A stretch of 64,000 nucleotides of DNA from Candidatus Planktophila sulfonica (GCF_002288065.1 NZ_CP016773.1:558001-622000), one strand, 5' to 3'; numbered from the stretch's first letter, positions 49,495 through 59,346 are shown. Program-made: numbers and translations. The notes: a model not told the origin generated them from the letters alone.

Positions 49495-50178
49495 AAAATC
49501 GATGACCTCAGCACCCGCGAAGCTATCGCGCGTTCCGTCCTCGAAAATGGCCCCTCTACAGCGGTCGTTCTGGGGGAGCGCCTTGGGCTGACTCCCGCTG
49601 GTATCCGCAGACACCTCGACCTCTTGGTCGCTGACTCAATTCTCGAAGCCCGCGAACCGCATCAGGCGATAAGCCGTGGGCGCGGACGACCATCCAAGGT
49701 ATTTGTGATGACCGATTCTGGCCGCGAAAAGTTTGAACATTCCTATGACGATCTCGCAGTTGCAGCCTTGAAATTTATGTCAGCACAATCTGGCGAACAT
49801 TTAGTCAAAGCATTTGCGCAATCTCGCGCCGACGATATCGAACGTAAAGCAACGCTCGCTCTGGCAAAACGTGCCAATAAATCAGAAGCACTCGCAACTT
49901 TTCTTACTGAACAAGGTTACGCAACAAGCATTGAAAGCCGTCCTTTAGGCGAGCAGTTATGTCAGCACCACTGCCCAATTGCGCACGTTGCCGCAGAATT
50001 CCCGCAACTCTGTGAGGCAGAGACTGAAGCTTTCTCCCGTGTTCTTGGAACACACGTTCAACGTTTAGCAACTATCGCTCATGGCGATGGCGTTTGCACT
50101 ACTTACATCCCCAACCTCACCAAGCAACCAAAGAAGATCAATTCAGGAAAACTAACCGCTGGAAAGGCGTCCTCATGA
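49492..50178 (+). CDS. sufR: SufR-like Fe-S-sensing transcriptional regulator
   Basis: Regulator of 228 residues. The N-terminal winged helix is about 1-80 ([34 protein letters not shown]). The C-terminal half holds Cys residues in [25 protein letters not shown], the cluster-binding set of SufR. It probably represses the suf operon when Fe-S clusters are plentiful. I chose GTG 49492 because the TTG at 49456 would lie in the -35 box. It overlaps sufB by 4 bases. Confidence 0.87.
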   Translation: MKIDDLSTREAIARSVLENGPSTAVVLGERLGLTPAGIRRHLDLLVADSILEAREPHQAISRGRGRPSKVFVMTDSGREKFEHSYDDLAVAALKFMSAQSGEHLVKAFAQSRADDIERKATLALAKRANKSEALATFLTEQGYATSIESRPLGEQLCQHHCPIAHVAAEFPQLCEAETEAFSRVLGTHVQRLATIAHGDGVCTTYIPNLTKQPKKINSGKLTAGKASS

Positions 50179-51584
50179 CAACAGCACACCCAGAGCTCGA
50201 TGGCCTCGGAAATTACGAATACGGTTGGTCAGATAATAATGAAGCCAGCTCTAACGCGAAGCGCGGTCTCAGCGAAGAAGTTGTTCGTGACATCTCAGCG
50301 AAGAAGAGCGAACCTCAGTGGATGCTCGACCTTCGCCTCAAGGGCTTAGATCTCTTCTATAAGAAGCCGATGCCATCATGGGGATCAGATCTTTCCGGAA
50401 TTTTCTTCGACACCATCAAGTACTTCGTGCGCTCAACTGAGAAGCAGGCGACAACATGGGATGACTTGCCTGATGACATCAAGAACACATATGACCGTCT
50501 TGGAATTCCAGAAGCAGAAAAGCAGCGCCTTGTTTCAGGTGTAGCAGCTCAGTACGAATCAGAGGTTGTTTACCACTCAATCCGTGAAGATCTTGAGAAG
50601 CAAGGCGTTATCTTCCTTGATACAGATAGCGGTCTAAAGCAGCACCCAGAACTCTTCAAGGAGTACTTCGGTTCAGTTATTCCTGTTGGCGACAACAAGT
50701 TTGCAGCTCTCAACACATCTGTATGGTCTGGTGGATCATTTATCTATGTACCAAAGGGCGTACATGTAGATATTCCATTGCAGGCTTACTTCCGTATCAA
50801 TACCGAAAATATGGGTCAGTTCGAACGTACTTTGATTATTGCGGATGAAGATTCATACATTCACTATGTAGAAGGTTGCACAGCTCCAATCTACAAGTCA
50901 GATTCACTTCACTCAGCAGTTGTTGAAATCATCGTCAAGAAGGGTGCACGTGTTCGTTACACAACCATCCAAAACTGGTCGAACAACGTTTATAACTTGG
51001 TAACAAAGCGCGCAACATGTGCAGAGGGCGCAACCATGGAATGGGTCGATGGAAATATCGGCTCGAAGGTCACCATGAAGTACCCAGCTGTCATGTTGAT
51101 GGGTCCACATGCAAAGGGTGAAACTCTTTCACTCGCATTTGCAGGTCCTGGTCAGCACCAGGATTCAGGAGCGAAGATGGTTCACGCAGCTCCTTACACA
51201 TCATCTTCAGTTATCTCTAAATCTGTAGCTCGCGGAGGCGGACGTACTTCATACCGCGGACTTGTTCAGGTACAAGAAGGCGCTCACCACTCTGCCAGCA
51301 CAGTTAAGTGCGATGCACTTCTTGTCGACACAATCTCTCGTTCAGATACATACCCTTATGTTGATATCCGCGAAGATGATGTCTCTATGGGTCACGAAGC
51401 AACCGTTTCGAAGATCTCCGATGACCAACTCTTCTATCTCATGTCACGTGGACTCAATGAAGATGAAGCGATGGCGATGATCGTTCGTGGATTCATCGAA
51501 CCAATCGCTCGCGAACTTCCAATGGAGTACGCACTCGAACTTAACCGCCTCATCGAACTTCAGATGGAAGGCGCAGTCGGATAA
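50175..51584 (+). CDS. sufB: Fe-S cluster assembly scaffold SufB
   Basis: SufB of 469 residues, the scaffold on which clusters are built with SufC and SufD. Motifs include the N-terminal [46 protein letters not shown], and [12 protein letters not shown]-terminal are [26 protein letters not shown] and VRGFIEPI. It has no intein, unlike some actinobacterial SufB. I chose ATG 50175 over a longer frame from 50094 because of the ATGA overlap with sufR. Confidence 0.96.
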   Translation: MTTAHPELDGLGNYEYGWSDNNEASSNAKRGLSEEVVRDISAKKSEPQWMLDLRLKGLDLFYKKPMPSWGSDLSGIFFDTIKYFVRSTEKQATTWDDLPDDIKNTYDRLGIPEAEKQRLVSGVAAQYESEVVYHSIREDLEKQGVIFLDTDSGLKQHPELFKEYFGSVIPVGDNKFAALNTSVWSGGSFIYVPKGVHVDIPLQAYFRINTENMGQFERTLIIADEDSYIHYVEGCTAPIYKSDSLHSAVVEIIVKKGARVRYTTIQNWSNNVYNLVTKRATCAEGATMEWVDGNIGSKVTMKYPAVMLMGPHAKGETLSLAFAGPGQHQDSGAKMVHAAPYTSSSVISKSVARGGGRTSYRGLVQVQEGAHHSASTVKCDALLVDTISRSDTYPYVDIREDDVSMGHEATVSKISDDQLFYLMSRGLNEDEAMAMIVRGFIEPIARELPMEYALELNRLIELQMEGAVG

Positions 51585-52675
51585 TGTCTACATTGCAATC
51601 AAATCTTCTTGAAAACCATACGCCTACGGGCCGTGAAGAAGCGTGGCGCTTTACACCGCTCAAGCGTCTCGGTGGAATGCACGATGGAACAGCAACAGCT
51701 GTCGAACGTAATTCACTTGCGGTTAAAGGTTCACTTCCAACAGGTGCAACATTTACTCATCAAGATATCGATGCTGTTACCGAAAGCGATGATGCAATTG
51801 TTAACCGTATTCGCCAGTTCACAAGTAAAGGTGCAGTTCTTTCGATCGCTGCTAATGCAGAGATTGCAGAACCAGTCTTTCTCAATCGCGCAGCTTTCGG
51901 TACAGATTCAGCTGAACTCTCACGCGTACTGATCAAAGCTGGCAACCACTCGAAATCAGTAGTTGTTATTGAGAACTCGGGAGATATGCACCTCGCTGAA
52001 GACCTTGAAATCGTGGTCGAGCCAGGCGCTCATCTGACTCTCATCGCTCTACAAGAATGGGGATCAAAAACCATTCATGCAGCGCGACACCATGCAATCG
52101 TTGATCGCGATGCCACATTTAAGTCAATCGTTGTCACTGTTGGGGGAGATGTAGTTCGTCTACTTCCAACCGTTGACTTCATTGCACCAGGCGCGTCTTG
52201 CGATCTCTCAGGTGTTTACTTTGCAACAGCCGGACAATTCTTCGAACACCGCATGTTCGTTGATCACAAGGTTCCCAATGCAAAGTCACGCGTTAACTAC
52301 AAGGGCGCACTTGCTGGCGATAAGGCACACACTGTCTGGATCGGCGATGTCTTTATCCGCGCCGCCGCTGAAGGCACAGATACCTATGAGCTCAACCGCA
52401 ACTTGTTGCTCTCTGATGGAGCACGCGCGGATTCAGTACCTAACCTCGAAATCGAAACTGGTGAAATCGTTGGAGCAGGTCACGCCTCTACAACTGGTCG
52501 CTTCGATGATGAACAACTCTTCTACTTAATGTCACGCGGAATCAATATGGACGATGCGCGTCGTCTTGTTGTTCGTGGCTTCTTCAATGAGATTGTCTCT
52601 GAAATCGGTATCGAAGAAGTTCAGGAGCGCATCATGGCTCGCATCGATGATGAACTGGCAAAGGCAGGTAAGTAA
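51584..52675 (+). CDS. sufD: Fe-S cluster assembly protein SufD
   Basis: SufD of 363 residues, a SufB paralogue that completes the SufBC2D complex. N-terminal GREEAWRFTPLKRL and C-terminal [34 protein letters not shown] are family motifs. HRMFVDHKVPNAKSRVNYKG is the beta-helix core. The ATG shares one base with the sufB stop, and the stop shares one base with the next gene. Confidence 0.95.
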   Translation: MSTLQSNLLENHTPTGREEAWRFTPLKRLGGMHDGTATAVERNSLAVKGSLPTGATFTHQDIDAVTESDDAIVNRIRQFTSKGAVLSIAANAEIAEPVFLNRAAFGTDSAELSRVLIKAGNHSKSVVVIENSGDMHLAEDLEIVVEPGAHLTLIALQEWGSKTIHAARHHAIVDRDATFKSIVVTVGGDVVRLLPTVDFIAPGASCDLSGVYFATAGQFFEHRMFVDHKVPNAKSRVNYKGALAGDKAHTVWIGDVFIRAAAEGTDTYELNRNLLLSDGARADSVPNLEIETGEIVGAGHASTTGRFDDEQLFYLMSRGINMDDARRLVVRGFFNEIVSEIGIEEVQERIMARIDDELAKAGK

Positions 52676-52971
52676 TGTCTGATTTAGCTTTCTCATCACT
52701 TCAAGCGGGCAAGCCTGTCCGTATCGAAAAGAATGGTGAATCCATCTGCGTCACTCGCGTGGGCGATGAAGTATTTGCTATCAACGATATCTGCAGCCAT
52801 TCGGATGCATCCCTTTCAGAAGGCGATGTCACAGATTTCAAGATCGAATGTTGGCTCCATGGCGCTGAGTTCGATCTACGCACAGGAGAGGCGCTAACAC
52901 CTCCTGCAGTAGCCCCAGTAAAGACCTATTCAGTAACTGTCGACGGAGACTCCGTCACGGTAGAGATGTAA
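52675..52971 (+). CDS. Rieske-type ferredoxin in the suf operon
   Basis: Small Rieske protein of 98 residues. The 2Fe-2S ligands are C-S-H (in DICSHSDAS) and C-W-L-H (in ECWLHGAEF), about 17 residues apart, as in non-heme oxygenase ferredoxins. It lies between sufD and sufC, a place that is conserved in many actinobacteria. It may supply electrons for cluster assembly or be an early client; the exact role is inferred. Confidence 0.92.
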   Translation: MSDLAFSSLQAGKPVRIEKNGESICVTRVGDEVFAINDICSHSDASLSEGDVTDFKIECWLHGAEFDLRTGEALTPPAVAPVKTYSVTVDGDSVTVEM

Positions 52972-52982
52972 CGGAGATAGAT

Positions 52983-53735
52983 ATGAGCACTCTAGAAATT
53001 CGCGGATTGAAAGTATCTGTCGATACCGAACAAGGTTCGATTGAAATCCTTAAGGGCGTAGACCTCACCATCAAGTCTGGTGAAACACACGCAATCATGG
53101 GACCAAACGGTTCAGGAAAGTCAACACTTGCTTACTCAATCGCCGGGCATCCTAAGTACACAATTACAGGTGGAACAGTCACACTCGATGGCGCAGATGT
53201 TCTCGAGATGTCTGTTGATGAGCGCGCTAAGGCGGGCCTCTTCCTAGCGATGCAATACCCAGTGGAAGTTCCTGGCGTATCAGTTTCAAATTTCTTGCGT
53301 ACAGCAGCTACAGCACTTCGCGGAGAAGCTCCAAAGCTTCGCGAGTGGGTAGGCGAAGTAAAGAGCGCAATGGAATCACTCAAGATGGATGCATCTTTTG
53401 CGCAACGTAACGTCAACGAAGGATTCTCTGGCGGCGAGAAGAAGCGCCACGAAATCATGCAGCTTGAGCTCCTCAAGCCAAAGTTTGCGATCCTTGATGA
53501 GACAGACTCAGGTCTCGATGTTGATGCGCTACGTATCGTCTCTGAAGGTGTTGTCCGCGCAAAGGCTGCCAACAACCACGGAATTCTCTTGATCACTCAC
53601 TACACACGCATCTTGCGTTACATCAAGCCTGACTTCGTACATGTATTTGCTAACGGTCGCATTGTTGAAGAAGGCGGACCAGAGCTTGCAGATAAGCTCG
53701 AAGCTAATGGTTATGCGGAGTACGTCACCGCTTAA
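52983..53735 (+). CDS. sufC: Fe-S cluster assembly ATPase SufC
   Basis: ABC-type ATPase of 250 residues, soluble, working with SufB and SufD. Walker A is GPNGSGKSTLAY (near 40). The signature is replaced by the SufC-type GFSGGEKKRHEIMQ, and Walker B is ILDETDSGLDVDAL. ITHYTRILRYIKPDFVHVF is a SufC hallmark. It lies 11 bases after the Rieske gene with GGAG before the ATG. Confidence 0.96.
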   Translation: MSTLEIRGLKVSVDTEQGSIEILKGVDLTIKSGETHAIMGPNGSGKSTLAYSIAGHPKYTITGGTVTLDGADVLEMSVDERAKAGLFLAMQYPVEVPGVSVSNFLRTAATALRGEAPKLREWVGEVKSAMESLKMDASFAQRNVNEGFSGGEKKRHEIMQLELLKPKFAILDETDSGLDVDALRIVSEGVVRAKAANNHGILLITHYTRILRYIKPDFVHVFANGRIVEEGGPELADKLEANGYAEYVTA

Positions 53736-53737
53736 CT

Positions 53738-54985
53738 ATGACATTTGACGCTCACACTATCGCTAAGGATTTTCCGATTCTTGATCGGACAATCCGCGAT
53801 GGCAAGCGCCTTGTTTATTTAGATTCTGGAGCAACGAGCCAGAAGCCAAATGTGGTGATTGATGCAGAATCTGATTTCTACAGACTTCACAACGCCGCTG
53901 TCCACCGTGGCGCCCATCAATTAGCTGAAGAAGCTACTGATGCCTATGAAGGTGCGCGCACCATCGTGGCCAACTTCCTCAACGCACATGTTGATGAAGT
54001 TGTCTTCACAAAGAGCGCTACTGAATCACTTAACTTAGTTTCCTATGCGATGGGTAATGCCGCTCCTGGTAATCGCTTCCACCTGAAGGCAGGGGATTCC
54101 ATTGTCATCACCGAGATGGAACACCATGCCAACCTCATACCTTGGCAACAGCTTGCAGCGCGCACAGGTGCAACGCTTAAGTGGTTCTCGGTAACTGAAG
54201 AGGGTCGTCTAGATCTTTCTAATATTGATTCAGTGATTGACTCGTCCACCAAGGTTGTTGCACTCACTCATCAATCAAATGTTCTCGGAACCATTAACCC
54301 ACTTGATGTAATCACGCGCCGTGCGCACGAAGTTGGCGCTGTTGTTGTGCTTGATGCCTGTCAGTCAGTTCCACATATGCCAGTCGATGTGAAGGCACTC
54401 GATATTGATTTCTTGGCATTCTCTGGGCATAAGGCAGTGGGGCCAACTGGAATTGGAATCTTCTGGGGGCGTTTAGAACTACTGGCAGATCTTCCACCGT
54501 TTCTTACTGGCGGTTCCATGATCGAAAACGTCACTATGGAATCTGCATCATGGGCTCAGGCTCCGAAGAAGTTTGAAGCAGGCGTTCCTAATATGGCGCA
54601 AGCCGTTGGATTGGGCGCTGCACTTAATTACTTAACGCAGATTGGCATGGATAACATCCATCGCCACGAAGTTGAACTCACTTCATATCTTCTCAATGGA
54701 CTTTCAGAGATTAAAGATCTGCGAATCATTGGACCAAAGACAACAGAGTTACGTGGGGGAGCCATCTCATTCACTCTCGGAGATATTCACCCACATGATC
54801 TAGGACAGTATCTCGATAGCCAAGGAATTGCCGTTCGTACTGGTCACCACTGTGCGTGGCCGCTTACTCGCAAACTTGGCGTTCCTGCAACTACTCGTGC
54901 TTCCGTTTATTTGTACAACACAACCGATGACCTTGATGCGCTCGTTGAGGGCGTACAAGGCGCACAGAAATACTTTGGTCGCTAA
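53738..54985 (+). CDS. sufS: Cysteine desulfurase SufS
   Basis: Group II cysteine desulfurase of 415 residues that takes sulfur from cysteine for clusters. N-terminal LVYLDSGATSQKPN, then HRGAHQLAEEATDAYE, are typical. The PLP Lys is in FSGHKAVGPTGIG, and the active-site Cys is in RTGHHCAWPL. Sulfur should pass to SufU, encoded next. The TAA stop shares one base with the sufU ATG. Confidence 0.96.
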   Translation: MTFDAHTIAKDFPILDRTIRDGKRLVYLDSGATSQKPNVVIDAESDFYRLHNAAVHRGAHQLAEEATDAYEGARTIVANFLNAHVDEVVFTKSATESLNLVSYAMGNAAPGNRFHLKAGDSIVITEMEHHANLIPWQQLAARTGATLKWFSVTEEGRLDLSNIDSVIDSSTKVVALTHQSNVLGTINPLDVITRRAHEVGAVVVLDACQSVPHMPVDVKALDIDFLAFSGHKAVGPTGIGIFWGRLELLADLPPFLTGGSMIENVTMESASWAQAPKKFEAGVPNMAQAVGLGAALNYLTQIGMDNIHRHEVELTSYLLNGLSEIKDLRIIGPKTTELRGGAISFTLGDIHPHDLGQYLDSQGIAVRTGHHCAWPLTRKLGVPATTRASVYLYNTTDDLDALVEGVQGAQKYFGR

Positions 54986-55428
54986 TGCAACTAGATAATC
55001 TCTATCAAGAGGTAATTCTTGATCACTATAAGAACCCACAGAACAAGAAGCTCAATCCGGTTTTCGATGCTCAGGTGCATCACATCAATCCAAGTTGTGG
55101 TGATGAAATCACTCTCAATGTGACGCTCGACGGCCAAACAGTGAAGAGCGTTTCATGGGATGGCGTCGGTTGCTCTATCTCTCAGGCAAGTGTTTCGATT
55201 TTGACCGATCTCTTGATCGGTAAAGACCTCACGCAGGCGCAAGTGATTGCTGATTCATTTATGCATTTGATGCAGAGCAAGGGCGCTGAAAAAGGAGATG
55301 AAAACCTTCTCGAAGATGCCGTAGCCCTGGCTGGTGTTTCTCAATACCCGGCACGAATTAAGTGTGCCCTCCTTGGTTGGATGGCCTTTAAAGATGCAAG
55401 CGTCCAAGCGCTAGCGAAGCAGAATTAA
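54985..55428 (+). CDS. sufU: SufU: Zn-dependent sulfur-transfer protein
   Basis: SufU of 147 residues. N-terminal LYQEVILDHYKNPQNKK is the family start. Conserved Cys residues are in NPSCGDEI, VGCSISQAS and IKCALLGW, with zinc-binding Asp in the first. It accepts persulfide sulfur from SufS in Gram-positive-type suf systems. Confidence 0.95.
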   Translation: MQLDNLYQEVILDHYKNPQNKKLNPVFDAQVHHINPSCGDEITLNVTLDGQTVKSVSWDGVGCSISQASVSILTDLLIGKDLTQAQVIADSFMHLMQSKGAEKGDENLLEDAVALAGVSQYPARIKCALLGWMAFKDASVQALAKQN

Positions 55429-55448
55429 CCAGCACCGTAAAAAGAAAG

Positions 55449-55454
55449 TAGGAT
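55449..55454 (+). promoter_or_regulatory. Candidate -10 box for leaderless sufT mRNA
   Basis: TAGGAT, 6 bases (GGCCAC), then ATG 55461, in the 32-base gap after sufU. It suggests that sufT can be made apart from the SufR-controlled operon. Confidence 0.5.
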
Positions 55455-55460
55455 GGCCAC

Positions 55461-55772
55461 ATGGTTGCAAAGATTGAAGATATCAACGAGGCGATGAAAG
55501 ATGTTGTCGACCCAGAACTTGGTATCAACGTTGTTGACCTTGGTCTCATCTACGACATGATGGTCGACGATAACAACATTGCAGTACTCAATATGACCCT
55601 CACTTCGGCGGCTTGCCCACTTCAAGATGTCATTGAAGATCAAACTCGTCAGGCACTTGCTCCATTTACCGACGATGTAAAAATCAACTGGGTATGGATG
55701 CCACCCTGGGGCCCTGACAAGATTTCAGACGATGGTCGCGAACAACTTCGCGCTCTCGGCTTCACTGTCTGA
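55461..55772 (+). CDS. sufT: SufT-type (DUF59/MIP18) Fe-S assembly factor
   Basis: DUF59 protein of 103 residues. VVDPELGINVVDLGLIYDM is the family motif, and the conserved Cys is in LTSAACPLQDV. WMPPWGPDKISDDGREQLRALGF is the usual tail. It is thought to help deliver Fe-S clusters to target enzymes. It ends the suf cluster. Confidence 0.93.
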   Translation: MVAKIEDINEAMKDVVDPELGINVVDLGLIYDMMVDDNNIAVLNMTLTSAACPLQDVIEDQTRQALAPFTDDVKINWVWMPPWGPDKISDDGREQLRALGFTV

Positions 55773-55778
55773 TCCGCA

Positions 55779-55784
55779 TAAACT
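55779..55784 (+). promoter_or_regulatory. Candidate -10 box for leaderless ABC exporter mRNA
   Basis: TAAACT, 6 bases (TTTCTT), then ATG 55791. It favours this first ATG over the in-frame ones at 55812 and 55827. Confidence 0.5.
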
Positions 55785-55790
55785 TTTCTT

Positions 55791-57656
55791 ATGTCACAAC
55801 ATGCAGTCTGGATGACCTTTCGGTCGATGACTGCAGATCCTTCAGTGAAATCTCAAAAGCTAAAGCCAGGCACAATCAAAAGAATCATTTCCTATGGTCG
55901 TCCCTATAAATCTCAGATCACAATCTTTCTTATCACTGTTGTCATTGAGGCGCTCTTGGTTGTCTCATCACCTCTCTTACTGCGCGAACTGATTGATAAG
56001 GGCGTCATTCCAAAGGATGCAGGTTTAGTAACAAAGCTTGCTCTTGCTGTTGGACTTCTTGCAGTCGTTGATGCCTTCTTCAATATCTTCGGCCGGTGGT
56101 ACTCAGCTCGAATTGGTGAAGGCCTCATTTACGATCTTCGTTCCCAAGTCTTTGCTCATATTCAACGGCAATCCATTGCATTCTTTACTCGCACCCAAAC
56201 AGGCGCTCTCATTTCACGTATCAACTCTGATGTCATGGGCGCACAGCAAGCCTTCACCGGCACCCTCTCGGGCGTCGTTAGCAATGTGGTCTCACTCGTT
56301 CTTGTAGTGACGACGATGCTCATTCTTTCTTGGCAAATCACAATTGTTTCTCTCTTGCTCTTGCCTGCTTTCTTGCTGCCAACTAAATGGGTTGGAAAGC
56401 GAATTCAGGCTTTGACTCGTGATGCTTTCAATCTCAATGCGACTATGTCGAGCACAATGACAGAGCGATTTAACGTTTCTGGTGCGCTCCTGGTCAACCT
56501 TTATGGAAAACCTGTGAAGGAGGAGAACTTCTTCCGTACGCGCGCACGAAAAGTCGCTGACATCGGAATTCAGACTGCGATGCTCAACCGGGTCTTCTTT
56601 GTTGGAATCACCAGCGTTGCAGCAGTTGCCACCGCTTTTGCCTATGGCATTGGTGGCCACCTCGCCATTAGCGGATCAATTTCCGTCGGAACTTTGCTTG
56701 CTATTACTGCCCTGTTGGCTCGTCTCTATGGACCGCTTACTGCGCTCTCAAATGTTCGTATCGATGTCATGACAGCACTCGTCTCATTTGAACGAGTATT
56801 TGAAGTGCTCGATCTACATCCCATGATCACTGATAAACCAGGCGCAAAAGAACTTAAGGATAAGAACTTACAGATTGATTTCGAAGATGTTGTCTTCACT
56901 TATCCAAAAGCTGAAGAAATTTCATTGGCTTCTCTTGAATCCGCTGCTAAGCCAGAAACCATTGATAGTGGCGAAGTCCTTCAAGGAATTTCATTTACTG
57001 CCCCCGCAGGCACGCTGACAGCGATTGTTGGTCCGTCAGGTGCTGGTAAAACAACGATGAGCGCGCTTCTTCCACGTTTATATGATGTAACGCGTGGTGC
57101 GATAAAGATTGATGGTCAAGATATCCGTGACTTCACGGCCCAATCACTTCGAGATTCCATCGGCGTAGTAATGCAAGATGCGCACTTATTCCACGAGACG
57201 ATCGCCGAGAACCTTCGCTACGCAAAAGAAGATGCGACTGAAGCTGAAATGATTGAAGCGTGTAAGGCTGCGCAAATCTGGGAACTAGTCTCATCCTTAC
57301 CCAATGGATTCGACACCATGGTGGGCGAAAGAGGACATCGTCTTTCCGGGGGAGAGAAGCAACGTTTAGCGATTGCCCGACTTCTGCTTAAGGCTCCTGC
57401 GATAGTTATTCTCGATGAAGCAACGGCACACCTCGATTCTGAGAATGAATCGCTCGTACAAGCTGCTCTTAAGGAAGCGCTCAAAGGTCGCACATCAATC
57501 GTTATTGCACACAGACTTAGCACTGTGATGGAAGCAGATCAGATTCTCGTTCTTGAGAAAGGTCTGATTGTCGAACGGGGCAAGCACGAAGAGTTAATTA
57601 CCACTAACGGCCTTTACTCAGAGCTCTTTAACCGACAGGACCTCACGGCGAATTAA
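55791..57656 (+). CDS. ABC exporter, fused membrane and ATPase domains
   Basis: Half-size ABC exporter of 621 residues: six membrane helices (about 40-340), then an ATPase domain. Walker A is VGPSGAGKTT (near 410), the signature is LSGGEKQRLAIARLL, and Walker B is IVILDEATAHLDSE, with the H-loop His in VIAHRLSTV. It belongs to the MdlB/MsbA-like family of lipid or drug exporters; substrate unknown. A short acidic insert sits before Walker A (ESAAKPETIDSGEV). The end overlaps the convergent SURF1 gene by 39 bases. Confidence 0.9.
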   Translation: MSQHAVWMTFRSMTADPSVKSQKLKPGTIKRIISYGRPYKSQITIFLITVVIEALLVVSSPLLLRELIDKGVIPKDAGLVTKLALAVGLLAVVDAFFNIFGRWYSARIGEGLIYDLRSQVFAHIQRQSIAFFTRTQTGALISRINSDVMGAQQAFTGTLSGVVSNVVSLVLVVTTMLILSWQITIVSLLLLPAFLLPTKWVGKRIQALTRDAFNLNATMSSTMTERFNVSGALLVNLYGKPVKEENFFRTRARKVADIGIQTAMLNRVFFVGITSVAAVATAFAYGIGGHLAISGSISVGTLLAITALLARLYGPLTALSNVRIDVMTALVSFERVFEVLDLHPMITDKPGAKELKDKNLQIDFEDVVFTYPKAEEISLASLESAAKPETIDSGEVLQGISFTAPAGTLTAIVGPSGAGKTTMSALLPRLYDVTRGAIKIDGQDIRDFTAQSLRDSIGVVMQDAHLFHETIAENLRYAKEDATEAEMIEACKAAQIWELVSSLPNGFDTMVGERGHRLSGGEKQRLAIARLLLKAPAIVILDEATAHLDSENESLVQAALKEALKGRTSIVIAHRLSTVMEADQILVLEKGLIVERGKHEELITTNGLYSELFNRQDLTAN

Positions 57657-58340
57657 GTAACGGCCATATACAACAAGGCCACCGAAGAAAACCCACTGCA
57701 GCGCATAGGCCATGTGTGGTCCATCAGAAAGTTCAGGTAGTTGCGCAGGCACTGCCGGAGTAAGTGAGCTTTGCGATCCTTCGAGTAAATCAATATAGAA
57801 GTTTTCAGATGTTGAATTAGATCGAGCATTGGCCATCGATATCAATCCATCGCTTTTGTCGGCAGGAAGTGCGAAGAAGGAGCCCCGGGGAAGTGAAGAG
57901 TCGAGACGCAAGCGGCCCACGATACTGATTTGGCCAGTTGGCAGTTCTGGAAGTGTTGGAGCAGTCAGTGCGTTGATGCCAGCTTTGACCCATCCGCAAT
58001 CAACCCAGAAACTCTTTCCATCTTCCGAAGTAAATCGCGTCAGTAATTCAAAGCCATAGACGCCTTCGAAATATCTATTGCGAAGCAAGATTTGTTTGCT
58101 GATATCGAATTGCCCCGTAACTGATACCGGCTTCCACTCGTGTTTGACTGGTTCAGATTGGACGAGGGCAAGAGCAACGGGCGCTAACGACGAGTTGGTT
58201 TCGATAATTGAGTTTCGTGCGTGTCGATCAAGACCTCTATGGAATTGCCACTGTGCGGCCCATAAGCAAGCTGCGATTAAAAGTAGAGCGACAAGCGATT
58301 TGAGAAGCGAGAACTTCTCTTTCTTCTGAGACTTATTCAA
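57618..58340 (-). CDS. SURF1-family cytochrome oxidase biogenesis protein
   Basis: SURF1-like protein of 240 residues with two membrane helices, near the N-terminus (about 14-30) and the C-terminus (about 205-225). The loop holds PVSVTGQFDISKQILLRNRYFEG, FWVDCGWVKAG and the C-terminal GPHMAYALQWVFFGGLVVYG, all SURF1 motifs. It helps assemble cytochrome c oxidase, in line with ctaA in this window. It overlaps the DUF3099 gene by 8 bases. Confidence 0.92.
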   Translation of the reverse strand: MNKSQKKEKFSLLKSLVALLLIAACLWAAQWQFHRGLDRHARNSIIETNSSLAPVALALVQSEPVKHEWKPVSVTGQFDISKQILLRNRYFEGVYGFELLTRFTSEDGKSFWVDCGWVKAGINALTAPTLPELPTGQISIVGRLRLDSSLPRGSFFALPADKSDGLISMANARSNSTSENFYIDLLEGSQSSLTPAVPAQLPELSDGPHMAYALQWVFFGGLVVYGRYLIRREVLSVKEL

Positions 58341-58605
58341 TTCCTCGCGGCCTCTTCTTCAAGATGGCAGCTCCTGGAAGTACGGTTTCACGTCCGGCAT
58401 TTGCAACAACAACTGCAATATATGGAAGCACTACAGCTCCAAGAAGAGCGATCCATCGATATGGGCTTGGAAGAACGACGGTGAGAATGAAACAAGCCGT
58501 ACGCAACATCATTGAAAAGAAGTAACGGCGTTGTCTCGCAGACTGGTCAGTAGTTAAGCCTTTAGGCGCACTTGTGATGTCGTAAACGTCATCTTCTTTA
58601 GCCAT
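58333..58605 (-). CDS. DUF3099 membrane protein
   Basis: Protein of 90 residues of the actinobacterial DUF3099 family: N-terminal YDITSAPKG, then RQRRYFFSMMLRTACF and two hydrophobic helices, with VVLPYIAVVVANAGRE between and after them. No function is known. It is upstream of and overlaps the SURF1 gene, so a link to respiration is possible but only by position. Its start is 27 bases from the divergent fabG start. Confidence 0.88.
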   Translation of the reverse strand: MAKEDDVYDITSAPKGLTTDQSARQRRYFFSMMLRTACFILTVVLPSPYRWIALLGAVVLPYIAVVVANAGRETVLPGAAILKKRPRGIE

Positions 58606-58611
58606 AGCGCA

Positions 58612-58617
58612 ACAGTA
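58612..58617 (-). promoter_or_regulatory. Candidate -10 box for leaderless DUF3099-SURF1 mRNA
   Basis: On the minus strand: TACTGT, 6 bases (TGCGCT), then ATG at 58605. It lies inside the 27-base gap to fabG. Confidence 0.52.
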
Positions 58618-58620
58618 GGG

Positions 58621-58626
58621 TAGTTT
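58621..58626 (+). promoter_or_regulatory. Candidate -10 box for leaderless fabG mRNA
   Basis: TAGTTT, 6 bases (TCTCTC), then ATG 58633. Only 3 bases separate it from the opposing DUF3099 -10 box. Confidence 0.52.
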
Positions 58627-58632
58627 TCTCTC

Positions 58633-59346
58633 ATGAGCGACTCGACATCAATCGCACTAGTAACCGGCGGAAATCGCGGTATCGGTTTAGCAATCGCTAC
58701 CGCCCTCAAGGCTGCAGGTCACCGAGTTGTCATCACATACCGAAGCGGAACTCCACCCACTGGATTCGATGCAGTTCAGATGGATGTTACGGATTCAGCC
58801 AGTGTTGATGCCGGCTTTGCAAAGATTGAAGCCGAGATTGGTCAACCAGAAATCATCGTGGCTAATGCGGGAATAACTAAAGACACTCTTGTAATGCGAA
58901 TGAGCGATGAAGATTTCGAAAGCGTCATTAACGCAAATCTCACTGGTGCATTCCGCGTTTCAAAGCGAGCGACCAAAGGGCTACTGAAATTAAAACGCGG
59001 TCGTCTTATTTTTATCGGCTCAGTAGTCGGGGGAGTAGGCGCTGCCGGACAAGTAAATTACTCGGCTTCGAAATCTGGTCTCGTTGGAATGGCGAGATCA
59101 TTTGCGCGCGAACTCGGAAGTCGCGGAATCACTGCAAACGTTATCGCTCCAGGGTTTGTTGAAACTGATATGACAGCCGAGCTCGATGAAAAGCGCCGCT
59201 CAGATATCGCGGCGCAAGTTCCGGTGGGTCGTTTCTGCTCAGCTGAAGAGATTGCAGATGTTGTTGCATTTATTGCATCGCCACAAGCAAGTTATATAAC
59301 GGGTGCCATCATTCCTGTCGATGGCGGATTAGGAATGGGTCACTAA
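58633..59346 (+). CDS. fabG: 3-oxoacyl-ACP reductase
   Basis: Short-chain dehydrogenase of 237 residues for the first reduction in fatty-acid elongation. The cofactor motif is TGGNRGIGLA, and the catalytic set is Ser in GSVVGG, Tyr and Lys in YSASKSGLVG. FVETDMTAELDE and ITGAIIPVDGGLGMGH close the fold. It is the MabA-type partner of the next gene, two bases downstream, as in mycobacterial mabA-inhA. Confidence 0.95.
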   Translation: MSDSTSIALVTGGNRGIGLAIATALKAAGHRVVITYRSGTPPTGFDAVQMDVTDSASVDAGFAKIEAEIGQPEIIVANAGITKDTLVMRMSDEDFESVINANLTGAFRVSKRATKGLLKLKRGRLIFIGSVVGGVGAAGQVNYSASKSGLVGMARSFARELGSRGITANVIAPGFVETDMTAELDEKRRSDIAAQVPVGRFCSAEEIADVVAFIASPQASYITGAIIPVDGGLGMGH

